DNA of 5,379 bases from Alphaproteobacteria bacterium (GTDB taxonomy: Bacteria; Pseudomonadota; Alphaproteobacteria; ATCC43930; CGMCC-115725), in contig JASHUX010000357.1 in the NCBI GenBank assembly GCA_030039775.1, positions 1 through 5,379 of the forward strand, in the 5' to 3' direction. Of this stretch, positions 1 to 5,244 are shown piece after piece. A program made the position numbers and the translations under genes. Under the pieces are notes generated by a model that was not told the DNA's origin, made no database searches, and was given only the letters and a program-made list of their open reading frames with translations. Within the stretch, counting starts at the first letter, position 1; each line of letters opens with the position of its first letter.

Positions 1-1048
1 CCGGCACCAGCGCGCCGATGCCGATGGCGGCGAAGGCGAAGCCGGCGAACCAAGATGGGAACGAATGCAGGATCAGCGCGGGAACCGCAAAGGTCGCGCC
101 ATACTGCTTGAACGATGCGGCGAAGGCGGGTTCCTTGGCGACGCTGGCCGCGACCGCCATGAAGCCCAACAGGGTGATCAGCGCCAAGAGGAACGTGTAG
201 GCGGGCAACAATGCCGTGTTGCGGCGGATCGCATGACGGCTCGACGCGCTCAGCACGCCTGTTATGGCGTGCGGGTACAGGAACAGCGCCAGCGCCGAGC
301 CGAACGCGAGGGTTGCGTATGCGCTGTAGCCGCCAAAGGTGCCCGGACCAGGCTGCGGCAGGATCAGTTTCGCCGGCGGCACGGCGGCGAAGATGTTGCC
401 GAAGCCGCCGAGCTGGATCGGCACCACGACGATCACCGCGATCACCGTGACGTAGATCATGATGTCCTTCACGATCGCGATCGCCGCGGGCGCCCGGAGG
501 CCGCTGGTGTAGGTGAAGGCCGCCAGAACCACGAACGCGATGATCAGCGGCAGCTCGCCGAGGAAGCCGCCGACATGCACTCCCATCGCCGCGATCACCA
601 CCTCGATGCCGAGGAGCTGCAATGCGATGTACGGCATGACGGCGACGATGCCGGTCACGGCAATCGCGAGCGCCAGCGTCCGATTGCCGAACCGCCCGCC
701 GACGAAATCGGCCGCGGTGATGTAGCCGTGCTTGCGCGACACCGACCAGAGCCGCGGAAACACGAGGAAGACAAAGGGGTAAATCAGGATCGCGTAGGGC
801 ACGGCGAAAAAAGCGATGGCGCCGGCGCCAAACGCCAAGGCCGGCACGGCGATAAAGGTATAGGCGGTATAAAGATCGCCGCCGAGCAGGAACCACGTCA
901 CGAGCGTGCCGAAACGGCCGCCGGCCAATCCCCATTCGCTGAGTAGTCCGAGATCGCCTCGGCGCCAGCGTGACGACAAAAAGCCCAGGATCGTGATGGC
1001 GGCGAAAAACGCCACGAATACAATCAGCGCCGTCCAATTCACCGGCAT
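1..1048 (-). CDS. Sodium:solute symporter, MctP-like monocarboxylate permease (partial, C-terminus off window)
   Basis: Translating the minus strand from the ATG at 1048-1046 gives 349 open residues to the left edge, so only the N-terminal part of a protein usually 500-600 residues long is present. It is a polytopic inner-membrane protein: hydrophobic stretches occur at about residues 6-24, 48-98 (two segments), 124-155, 166-183, 188-212, 242-264, 280-302 and 320-349. Family-like signatures are LSEWGLAGGRFG (36-47), GYITAADFVGGRFG (108-121) and ALFLYPHAITGVLSASS (254-270), which match the MctP-type branch of the SSS family known from rhizobia for lactate, pyruvate and related monocarboxylates. 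The DUF3311 partner ends two bases upstream, the usual arrangement for this branch, so translational coupling is likely; no good ribosome binding site of its own is visible. Family assignment is strong; the substrate is inferred. The C-terminal half cannot be judged. Confidence 0.88.
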   Translation of the reverse strand, partial: MPVNWTALIVFVAFFAAITILGFLSSRWRRGDLGLLSEWGLAGGRFGTLVTWFLLGGDLYTAYTFIAVPALAFGAGAIAFFAVPYAILIYPFVFLVFPRLWSVSRKHGYITAADFVGGRFGNRTLALAIAVTGIVAVMPYIALQLLGIEVVIAAMGVHVGGFLGELPLIIAFVVLAAFTYTSGLRAPAAIAIVKDIMIYVTVIAVIVVVPIQLGGFGNIFAAVPPAKLILPQPGPGTFGGYSAYATLAFGSALALFLYPHAITGVLSASSRHAIRRNTALLPAYTFLLALITLLGFMAVAASVAKEPAFAASFKQYGATFAVPALILHSFPSWFAGFAFAAIGIGALVP

Positions 1049-1050
1049 GG

Positions 1051-1272
1051 TTATTCGTCTTTGGTCACGAAATAGGCGAGTCCCGCCAACGCCGCGCCGA
1101 TGATAATAGTGAGGAGCTGGAACCAATAGAAGAACGGGAAACCGACGAACGTCGGCTCGACCCGGTTATAAAGCGGCACCCACATGGTCAGCGGCACCAG
1201 GATCAGAAGAAGCCAGAGGCTCCAGACGCCACGACGGCTCCGGCCGTCCTTATTTTGCGATGAATCAGGCAT
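1051..1272 (-). CDS. DUF3311 small membrane protein, symporter partner
   Basis: A 73-residue protein with a charged N-terminus (residues 1-15) and two hydrophobic segments (about 16-34 and 44-69), ending KDE. The block VPLYNRVEPTFVGFPFFYW (32-50) is the hallmark of DUF3311 proteins, which sit directly upstream of MctP-like SSS permeases and are thought to be accessory inner-membrane subunits; their exact role is not established. I chose the ATG at 1272 because GGGAGG lies about 4 bases upstream and because the open frame extending to 1356 would add 28 residues with no family resemblance. The stop (1051-1053) lies two bases before the symporter start, indicating one operon. Confidence 0.85.
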   Translation of the reverse strand: MPDSSQNKDGRSRRGVWSLWLLLILVPLTMWVPLYNRVEPTFVGFPFFYWFQLLTIIIGAALAGLAYFVTKDE

Positions 1273-1317
1273 CGCCTCCCCCACAAAATTCTTCTTGGTC
1301 CCGGCGTAACATAGCGT

Positions 1318-1343
1318 CGTCACGCTGACAAGAAACCGTGACG
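1318..1343. promoter_or_regulatory. Inverted repeat in the divergent intergenic region, possible operator
   Basis: CGTCACG (1318-1324) and CGTGACG (1337-1343) form a perfect 7-base inverted repeat with a 12-base spacer. It lies in the 137-base region between the divergent DUF3311/symporter unit and the first secreted-protein gene. The geometry suits a dimeric regulator, but GC-rich arms like these can occur by chance. A GATAAT hexamer at 1378-1383 could be the -10 of the rightward promoter, though the best -35-like match (GTGACG, 1357-1362) is only 15 bases away and weak. No regulator gene is in the window. Confidence 0.25.
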
Positions 1344-1409
1344 CGCCGCATGCCAAGTGACGCCGCCGCCGCGCTGAGATAATAAGGGAGCGCCAAGGGG
1401 GTTTTCATC

Positions 1410-1916
1410 ATGCGATATTCTTTTCTGATGGTGCCGTTGCTGCTGTGGACCGCCGCCGCGACGGCGGCCGATCGTTGGACTTATTTCGCGGATCCGGCAG
1501 GCGCGTTCACGGTCGCAGTGCCGGCCGACCCGGTCGAAGGGCATAGCACTTCGCCCGGCGCCGACGGCAAGCCGATCGACATGACGTCTTATGCGATCGA
1601 GCGCGGCGACGGCGCCTTGGCGGTGGTCATAAGCGATTTGAGCCGGGTCACCGACAACGGCCACCTGCTCGAGGACGGCGTCGCCAATATCAAGGCGAGC
1701 GCCGCAGGCGGCTTCTCGGACGCATCGATCAAGGTCGACGGCCATCCCGGTCACGACGTCCACTTCACCGATAAGAACGGGGTGAAATTCGAGGACCGGA
1801 TGTTCCTGCTCGGCACGAAGCTGTACCAGATGATGGCGGTGCTGGCGCCCGGCAACACCGCCGAGGATGCGGCCACGGCGAAGCGCTTCCTGGAAAGCAT
1901 CCATTTCCTGAACTAA
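1410..1916 (+). CDS. Secreted protein of unknown function, paralogue 1
   Basis: A 168-residue protein with a Sec-type signal peptide (MRYSFLMVPLLLWTAAATA, probable cleavage after ATA at residue 19), so the mature product is probably periplasmic. The start is supported by AAGGGGG at 1395-1401, eight bases before the ATG. The mature part has the pattern W-x-x-F-x-DP-x-G-x-F-x-V-x-x-PA (23-39), SDLSRV (75-80), DGHPGHDV (110-117), FLLGTKLYQ (132-140) and RFLESIHF (159-166). This layout (DPxGxFxVxLP start, KLYQ strand, RFxxSxxF end) recurs in small exported proteins of proteobacteria and other phyla; a MOG1/PsbP/DUF1795-like alpha-beta fold is my guess. There are no cysteines and no catalytic motif that I recognise. 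The next gene is a paralogue of the same length, 57 bases downstream, probably in the same transcript. Confidence 0.8.
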   Translation: MRYSFLMVPLLLWTAAATAADRWTYFADPAGAFTVAVPADPVEGHSTSPGADGKPIDMTSYAIERGDGALAVVISDLSRVTDNGHLLEDGVANIKASAAGGFSDASIKVDGHPGHDVHFTDKNGVKFEDRMFLLGTKLYQMMAVLAPGNTAEDAATAKRFLESIHFLN

Positions 1917-1973
1917 ATCGTCCGTGACGCCGGTAACGACACCGCCTAAAAGGCGTTGTACGACAGAGACGTC

Positions 1974-2483
1974 ATGCAACGGCTTCTATTAATCCTCTCC
2001 GTCTTCCTGGTAAGCGGTGCCGCATGGGCGGCGGACGCCTGGTCGTCGTTTCACGATCCCGGCGGCCTGTTCGCGGTGGACCTACCGGCGGCGCCAACCG
2101 TCGCCCATCACACCGTCAAGAGCGCCGACGGCTCGCTGATGGAACGCGCCGAATACACGGTCGGTGGCGACGCGGCGGTGATGCTGATAACGGTCAGCGA
2201 TTTGAGCCGGGTCGCCGATCCACGCGTGGTGCTCGACGCGGCGGTCAAGGGCGCCGACAGCGGGGCGGCGCGCGATTTGTCCGATACCGAGATCTCCCGC
2301 GATGGACATGCCGGGCGTCACGTCCGATTCGTCGACGCGCACGGCAGCCGGTTCGACGACATGATTTTCCTGGTCGGCAAGAAATTGGTTCAAGTCATCG
2401 CGGTGCAGACGCCGGCCGCCTCGCCAGCGGCCACCGCCGACCTTCAGCGCTTTCGCGCCAGCTTCCATTTCGCCGCGCCGTAG
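1974..2483 (+). CDS. Secreted protein of unknown function, paralogue 2 (tandem duplicate)
   Basis: A 169-residue protein with a signal peptide (MQRLLLILSVFLVSGAAWA, cleavage after AWA at 19). I prefer the ATG at 1974 over the in-frame TTG at 1956: with the ATG, the protein aligns to its upstream neighbour without a gap from the signal peptide to the C-terminus. SDLSRV falls at 75-80, DGH at 110-112, FLVGKKL at 132-138 and RF at 159-160 in both. The ribosome binding site is weak (AGAGAC, 1965-1970). Variable segments lie at about 42-60 and 82-108. An 18-base stretch encoding SDLSRV is identical in both genes (1632-1649 and 2196-2213). The function is unknown. Being exported, it may bind a ligand or envelope component, but nothing in the sequence shows which. 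Confidence 0.8.
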   Translation: MQRLLLILSVFLVSGAAWAADAWSSFHDPGGLFAVDLPAAPTVAHHTVKSADGSLMERAEYTVGGDAAVMLITVSDLSRVADPRVVLDAAVKGADSGAARDLSDTEISRDGHAGRHVRFVDAHGSRFDDMIFLVGKKLVQVIAVQTPAASPAATADLQRFRASFHFAAP

Positions 2484-2497
2484 GCGGCGGCACTCGA

Positions 2498-2522
2498 GGA
2501 CGGATCGGAATTACTTCCGTCC
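2498..2522 (+). terminator. Weak hairpin after paralogue 2
   Basis: GGACGGA (2498-2504) pairs with TCCGTCC (2516-2522) across an 11-base loop. An alternative smaller stem, CGGAA/TTCCG (2506-2510/2515-2519), is mutually exclusive with the outer one. It follows the paralogue 2 stop by 14 bases but has no T-run after it (CCGCCCCGGCC follows), so it could be a weak or Rho-assisted end, an mRNA-stabilising hairpin, or nothing. Confidence 0.3.
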
Positions 2523-2552
2523 GCCCCGGCCGCCCTCTAGACTTTGCGCGCG
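2515..2552 (+). promoter_or_regulatory. Candidate promoter close to the pip start
   Basis: TAGACT at 2538-2543 resembles the -10 box common in alphaproteobacteria. Transcription from it would begin about 3-5 bases before the pip ATG at 2553. No Shine-Dalgarno sequence is visible before that ATG, which fits a leaderless or near-leaderless mRNA. The -35 region (TTCCGT at 2515-2520, 17-base spacing) is poor. Confidence 0.3.
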
Positions 2553-3503
2553 ATGAGCCGTCAGGACCTGTTCCCTCCAATCGAGCCTTATGCTTCCGGC
2601 ATGCTGCGGCTCGACGGGCTGCACAACATGTATTGGGAGCAATCCGGCAATCCGGCCGGCGTGCCCGCGGTATTCCTCCACGGCGGACCGGGCGCCGGTG
2701 CGACCTCGACGCATCGCCGATTTTTCGATCCCGACCATTACCGCATCGTGATTTTCGATCAGCGCGGGGCCGGACGCTCGACGCCGCTTGGCGCCACCGC
2801 CGACAACACGCTCACCCATCTCATCGCGGACATGGAACTGCTCCGCCTGCATCTTCGCATCGAGAAATGGCTACTGTTCGGCGGCTCGTGGGGCTCGACT
2901 CTGGCGCTGGCCTACGCCGAAACCTACCCGGAACGCTGCAGCGCGATCGTGCTGCGCGGCATATTTCTCTGCCGTCGCAACGAAATCGACTGGTTTCTTT
3001 ATGGCATGCGCACGATCTATCCCGAGGCCTGGCGTGCTTTCGCCGGCCATCTGTCCGAAGCCGAGCGCGGCGATATCCTCGATGGATATTGCCGCCGTCT
3101 TGCCGATCCGGACCCCGCCGTGCATCTAGCCGCGGCGCGCGCCTGGAGCAGCTACGAGGGCAGCTGCTCCACCCTCCTGCCCAGCCCCGACACGGTCGCC
3201 GCGTTCGGTGAAGAACGCATGGCGCTCGGCCTGGCACGGATCGAAGCCCATTATTTCCGCCATAACTTGATCCCGCCGGAGCGCGATCTGGTGGCACAGG
3301 TCGATCGCATCCGCAACATACCGGCGACCATTGTGCAAGGTCGTTACGATATGGTGTGCCCGATCGTCAGCGCGGACGAGCTTGCACAGGCCTGGCCCGA
3401 GGCCGAATACGTCGTGGTTCCGGATGCCGGCCATTCGGCGATGGAGCCGGGCATCCGCGCCGCGCTGGTCGCGGCGATCGAACAGCACGGCGCGCGGCTG
3501 TGA
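2553..3503 (+). CDS. pip: Prolyl aminopeptidase (proline iminopeptidase), S33 family
   Basis: A 316-residue cytoplasmic alpha/beta-hydrolase, the usual length for bacterial monomeric prolyl aminopeptidases (about 310-320), which release N-terminal proline from peptides. Visible family motifs are HGGPG (43-47, oxyanion region), DQRGAGRS (69-76), GGSWGS (110-115) with nucleophile Ser112, the cap-domain segment AARAWSSYEGSCSTLLP (194-210), GRYDMVCP (263-270) with catalytic Asp266, and DAGHS (291-295) with catalytic His294. The triad is complete, so the enzyme should be active. I chose the ATG at 2553; an in-frame TTG nine bases upstream (2544) is the only earlier option and adds only MRA. There is no clear ribosome binding site. 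The CWC gene starts two bases after the stop, so the two are probably cotranscribed. Confidence 0.95.
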   Translation: MSRQDLFPPIEPYASGMLRLDGLHNMYWEQSGNPAGVPAVFLHGGPGAGATSTHRRFFDPDHYRIVIFDQRGAGRSTPLGATADNTLTHLIADMELLRLHLRIEKWLLFGGSWGSTLALAYAETYPERCSAIVLRGIFLCRRNEIDWFLYGMRTIYPEAWRAFAGHLSEAERGDILDGYCRRLADPDPAVHLAAARAWSSYEGSCSTLLPSPDTVAAFGEERMALGLARIEAHYFRHNLIPPERDLVAQVDRIRNIPATIVQGRYDMVCPIVSADELAQAWPEAEYVVVPDAGHSAMEPGIRAALVAAIEQHGARL

Positions 3504-3505
3504 AT

Positions 3506-3676
3506 ATGACGACGCGATGCGAACGCTGCGGTGCCCCGTTCGATTGTCGGCCCGGCCAGGGCTGTTGGTGCGAGGCGATCCCGGCGCGCTTGCCGTTGCG
3601 CGGCGAGACTTGCCTGTGCCCCGCCTGTCTGGCCAAGGCGATTGATGCGGCGGAGAAGATTTCTCGGACCCAATAA
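3506..3676 (+). CDS. Cysteine-rich CWC family small protein
   Basis: A 56-residue protein with eight cysteines (5, 8, 14, 20, 22, 36, 38, 41) arranged as CxxC, a lone C, the eponymous CWC (20-22) and CxCxxC. This matches the cysteine-rich CWC family of small bacterial proteins; metal (zinc) binding is likely from the cysteine spacing, but the biological role is unknown. It has no signal peptide and ends in a short basic/polar tail (AKAIDAAEKISRTQ). The ATG at 3506 follows the pip TGA (3501-3503) by two bases and has no independent ribosome binding site, which suggests translation by re-initiation after pip. Earlier in-frame sequence overlaps pip and shows no family similarity. Its TAA stop overlaps the T-tract of the OmpA terminator on the opposite strand. 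Confidence 0.85.
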   Translation: MTTRCERCGAPFDCRPGQGCWCEAIPARLPLRGETCLCPACLAKAIDAAEKISRTQ

Positions 3677-3680
3677 GAAA

Positions 3681-3704
3681 AGGGCCGCCCCAACGGGCGG
3701 CCCT
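3681..3704 (-). terminator. Intrinsic terminator of the OmpA-family gene (convergent junction)
   Basis: AGGGCCGCCC (3681-3690) and GGGCGGCCCT (3695-3704) form a perfect 10-base GC-rich stem with a 4-base loop. Read on the minus strand the stem is followed by a T-rich run (TTTCTTATT), as expected of a Rho-independent terminator, 23 bases past the OmpA stop. On the plus strand the stem is preceded by AAAA but not followed by T residues, so it would be a poorer terminator for the pip-CWC transcript, although it is the only hairpin there. Confidence 0.85.
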
Positions 3705-3727
3705 CGCCTTCGGCTCGCGATCGATCG

Positions 3728-4786
3728 CTACTGCATTACGATCTCGACACGGCGGTTCTGCGGCTCGCGCACGCCGTCCGCGGTCGGAACCCGCGGATGC
3801 TCCTTGCCGAACCACTTCACGTCCATAACGTTTTTCGGCACGCCCAGGTGCATCAGATAGGCCGCGACCGCATCGGCGCGGCGCCGCGACAACCGCATGT
3901 TGTACGCCTGCGTGCCGGAGAGATCGGTGTAGCCCGACACGTCGATCCGCGCGCTGCCGGTCGCCTTATAGTTGGCGGCCGCCGCTTCGATCACCCGACG
4001 CGCATCACTGGTCAAGTTGTATTTATCGAAGTCGAAGAACACGAGGAAGGTCCGCTCCATCGGCGGCGGCGGCGGAGCCGGGGCGGCGACTGGAGCCGCA
4101 ACGGGCGGAGGCGCCGGAGGCGGCGGGGCAAAGCGATAGGTCAGCCCGACCCGGATCATGTTGTAGTTGAACTCGTTATGGCTGGTCGCCCCAGCCGCAT
4201 TGTTGATCAGCGCGAAATTGTCATGACCGAGATCGGCGTACCGATACTCAAGATCGGCTTCCCAATTGGGCGTGAGGCCGTAGCCGACGCCCGCGCCGGC
4301 CGTCCAGCCCGCGCGCATATCGGTCATGCCGCCGGCCGTCGGACCGCCGAGCGGCACATGGTAATGCGTCACGACGTCGCCGAACTCGACGCCGCCGGTT
4401 CCGTACAGCAGGAGGCGGTTGAAGGCGTAGCCGAGCTTGCCGCGGACCGACGCGTCGAAATCCATACTGGACCCAACGCCGTACCCGCCGACGGCATTGC
4501 GCTCGCGGCCGCCAATGTCGCCACCTTCGACATCGCCCTCGAGGCCAAGGACCAACGGTCCCATCTGCCAATTATAGCCGGCATGGCCACCGCCCAACGC
4601 CCCATCGGGGCTGAAGCTGTAGCCGGGAGTGCCGGCACCGGTCCCGCCGAAATGACCGGACGACGAACCCCAGCCATAGCCGCCTTGGATGCCGGCCTCC
4701 GGACCCGACCACAAATCCTGGGCGTGGACACCCGCCGACACGATCATTCCGGCGCCCGCAATAGCGGCCAACAACGCTCGTCTCAT
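3728..4786 (-). CDS. OmpA-family outer membrane protein: beta-barrel plus peptidoglycan-binding domain
   Basis: A 352-residue outer-membrane protein. Residues 1-22 are a signal peptide (cleavage after VHA, mature QDLW). Residues 23-219 form a glycine- and aromatic-rich Omp25/OMP_b-brl type barrel (GIQGGYGWG, GGHAGYNWQMG, VRGKLGYAF, YGTGGVEFGD, WTAGAGVGYGLTPNWEADLEYRYADLG, and the final strand MIRVGLTYRF). Residues 220-243 are a Pro/Ala linker. Residues 246-352 are an OmpA C-terminal domain (FFDFDKYNLT, VSGYTDLSG, YNMRLSRRRA, GKEHPRVPT, NRRVEI). Asp288 and Arg303 occupy the positions of the diaminopimelate-binding Asp and Arg of E. coli OmpA, so peptidoglycan anchoring is likely. The start is firm: GGAGG lies seven bases upstream of the ATG. 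It is likely a single-gene unit with its own terminator. Porin activity or adhesion cannot be told from sequence. Confidence 0.93.
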   Translation of the reverse strand: MRRALLAAIAGAGMIVSAGVHAQDLWSGPEAGIQGGYGWGSSSGHFGGTGAGTPGYSFSPDGALGGGHAGYNWQMGPLVLGLEGDVEGGDIGGRERNAVGGYGVGSSMDFDASVRGKLGYAFNRLLLYGTGGVEFGDVVTHYHVPLGGPTAGGMTDMRAGWTAGAGVGYGLTPNWEADLEYRYADLGHDNFALINNAAGATSHNEFNYNMIRVGLTYRFAPPPPAPPPVAAPVAAPAPPPPPMERTFLVFFDFDKYNLTSDARRVIEAAAANYKATGSARIDVSGYTDLSGTQAYNMRLSRRRADAVAAYLMHLGVPKNVMDVKWFGKEHPRVPTADGVREPQNRRVEIVMQ

Positions 4787-4873
4787 GATAATTCCTCCGC
4801 CAAGCGAATGACTCTCCAGTTGCTCAACAGGGCCGCGATACGCTCGGCTCCGTGTCGATGGCCCGGCCGTGAT

Positions 4874-4902
4874 GATAATTTTTCAATGTGGCTTTGATGC
4901 AA
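4874..4902 (-). promoter_or_regulatory. Candidate promoter for the OmpA-family gene
   Basis: On the minus strand, TTGCAT (4902-4897) is followed after 17 bases by ATTATC (4879-4874), inside the only AT-rich patch of the upstream region. The -35 has four of six consensus bases; the -10 is poor. Transcription would leave a leader of roughly 80 bases before the ATG at 4786. Offered mainly on composition and position. Confidence 0.25.
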
Positions 4903-4952
4903 CAGTCGGATGGCCGGCGCGACGCATCCTGGCTTTTCTAGCCTTGAAAAGG

Positions 4953-4982
4953 ATGACGGCGGCATCGAAACGCCGCCGTCAT
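4953..4982 (-). terminator. Terminator-like hairpin downstream of the Flp pilin remnant
   Basis: ATGACGGCGGC (4953-4963) and GCCGCCGTCAT (4972-4982) form a perfect 11-base stem with an 8-base loop. On the minus strand the stem is followed by CC and four T residues. It lies about 52 bases past the pilin stop and upstream of the OmpA promoter region, so it would separate the two minus-strand genes into different transcripts. Confidence 0.6.
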
Positions 4983-4983
4983 A

Positions 4984-5026
4984 CCACGCCGGGCGCGCTG
5001 CGAGGCGTGGGGCCAACGCCGGGCGC
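4984..5026. repeat. Short direct repeat with internal inverted repeat
   Basis: ACGCCGGGCGC occurs at 4986-4996 and again at 5016-5026, 30 bases apart. Between and overlapping them, CCACGCC (4984-4990) and GGCGTGG (5004-5010) form a 7-base inverted repeat. The region lies between the pilin stop and its hairpin and carries no gene. The significance is unknown, and the high GC makes chance plausible. Confidence 0.4.
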
Positions 5027-5034
5027 AGATTGGG

Positions 5035-5195
5035 TCAAATCGTATTGGCGACGATCGAAAACACCTTGCTGACGTTGTTTCCGAGCAAGCTGATGCCGCT
5101 GATGATCACGACCGCGACAAACGCGGCGATCAGCGCATATTCCAAAGCGTGACGCCTTGGTCGTTGTTCCACAAATCACGCCATAGCTCCACCAT
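5035..5195 (-). pseudogene. Flp/Fap-type (type IVb) pilin, frameshifted
   Basis: A strong ribosome binding site (AGGAGG at 5202-5207, six bases before the ATG at 5195-5193) starts a frame reading MVELWRDLWNNDQGVT. It then runs into a TGA at 5132-5130. Shifting frame by one base at about 5148 gives a continuation ALEYALIAAFVAVVIISG then ISLLGNNVSKVFSIVANTI and a TGA at 5037-5035. Restoring one base (ACG to ACGG) would give a 53-residue protein with the full Flp signature: a short charged leader, a Gly14/Val15 prepilin-peptidase site, Glu and Tyr at mature positions 5 and 6, and a hydrophobic helix. Typical Flp pilins are 50-60 residues, so only the single base is missing. As written the leader and helix are separated, so no pilin can be made. 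The cause is either a real inactivating deletion or a sequence error. No tad/cpa assembly genes are in the window. Confidence 0.87.
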
Positions 5196-5210
5196 TGGTC
5201 GCCTCCTCGG

Positions 5211-5244
5211 ATAACTCGAATAAAGTTATTCCCTAAAATTTAGG
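5211..5244. promoter_or_regulatory. Two palindromes upstream of the pilin start
   Basis: ATAACT (5211-5216) and AGTTAT (5224-5229) form an inverted repeat with a 7-base spacer. Immediately beyond it, CCTAAAATTTAGG (5232-5244) is a near-perfect palindrome around one central base. Together they make an unusually AT-rich, symmetric 34-base patch just upstream of the ribosome binding site. They could be operators or part of the pilin promoter. On the minus strand TTGACG (5257-5252) could be a -35, but no good -10 lies at normal spacing. Confidence 0.35.

Noticed and set aside
65..946. Long plus-strand open frame (293 codons) opposite the symporter
   Set aside because: Its product is a low-complexity Arg/His/Glu/Asp-rich sequence without domains, exactly what the antisense of a GC-rich membrane-protein gene gives. 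The minus strand has clear symporter motifs.
1939..1959. Hairpin ACACCGCCT-AAA-AGGCGTTGT between the paralogues
   Set aside because: A nine-base stem with one mismatch and a 3-base loop but no T-run after it; too weak to call a terminator, and the two genes are probably cotranscribed.
1320..1979. Minus-strand frame (219 codons) opposite paralogue 1
   Set aside because: No family motifs, Arg/His-rich composition, and no ribosome binding site. The plus strand has a signal peptide and a paralogue.
2024..3211. Long plus-strand frame (395 codons) crossing paralogue 2 and pip
   Set aside because: Arg-rich shadow frame with no recognisable motif. It overlaps two well supported genes in another frame.
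3797..4897. Long plus-strand frame (366 codons) opposite the OmpA-family gene
   Set aside because: Antisense shadow. The minus strand encodes a complete signal peptide, barrel, linker and OmpA domain with a good ribosome binding site.
4933..4951. CTTTTC/GAAAAG inverted repeat next to the pilin terminator
   Set aside because: A six-base AT-rich stem largely made from the T-tract of the adjacent terminator; not independently meaningful.
4979..5179. Minus-strand 66-codon open frame covering part of the pilin region
   Set aside because: It reads through the pilin DNA in the leader frame/off frame and yields no pilin signature. The two-frame Flp reading explains the sequence better.
5130..5195. 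A genuine 21-residue peptide starting at the pilin ATG, or programmed frameshifting of the pilin
   Set aside because: There is no slippery heptamer or downstream pseudoknot-like structure at the shift point, and the two parts together match a standard Flp pilin, so an indel or sequence error is simpler.
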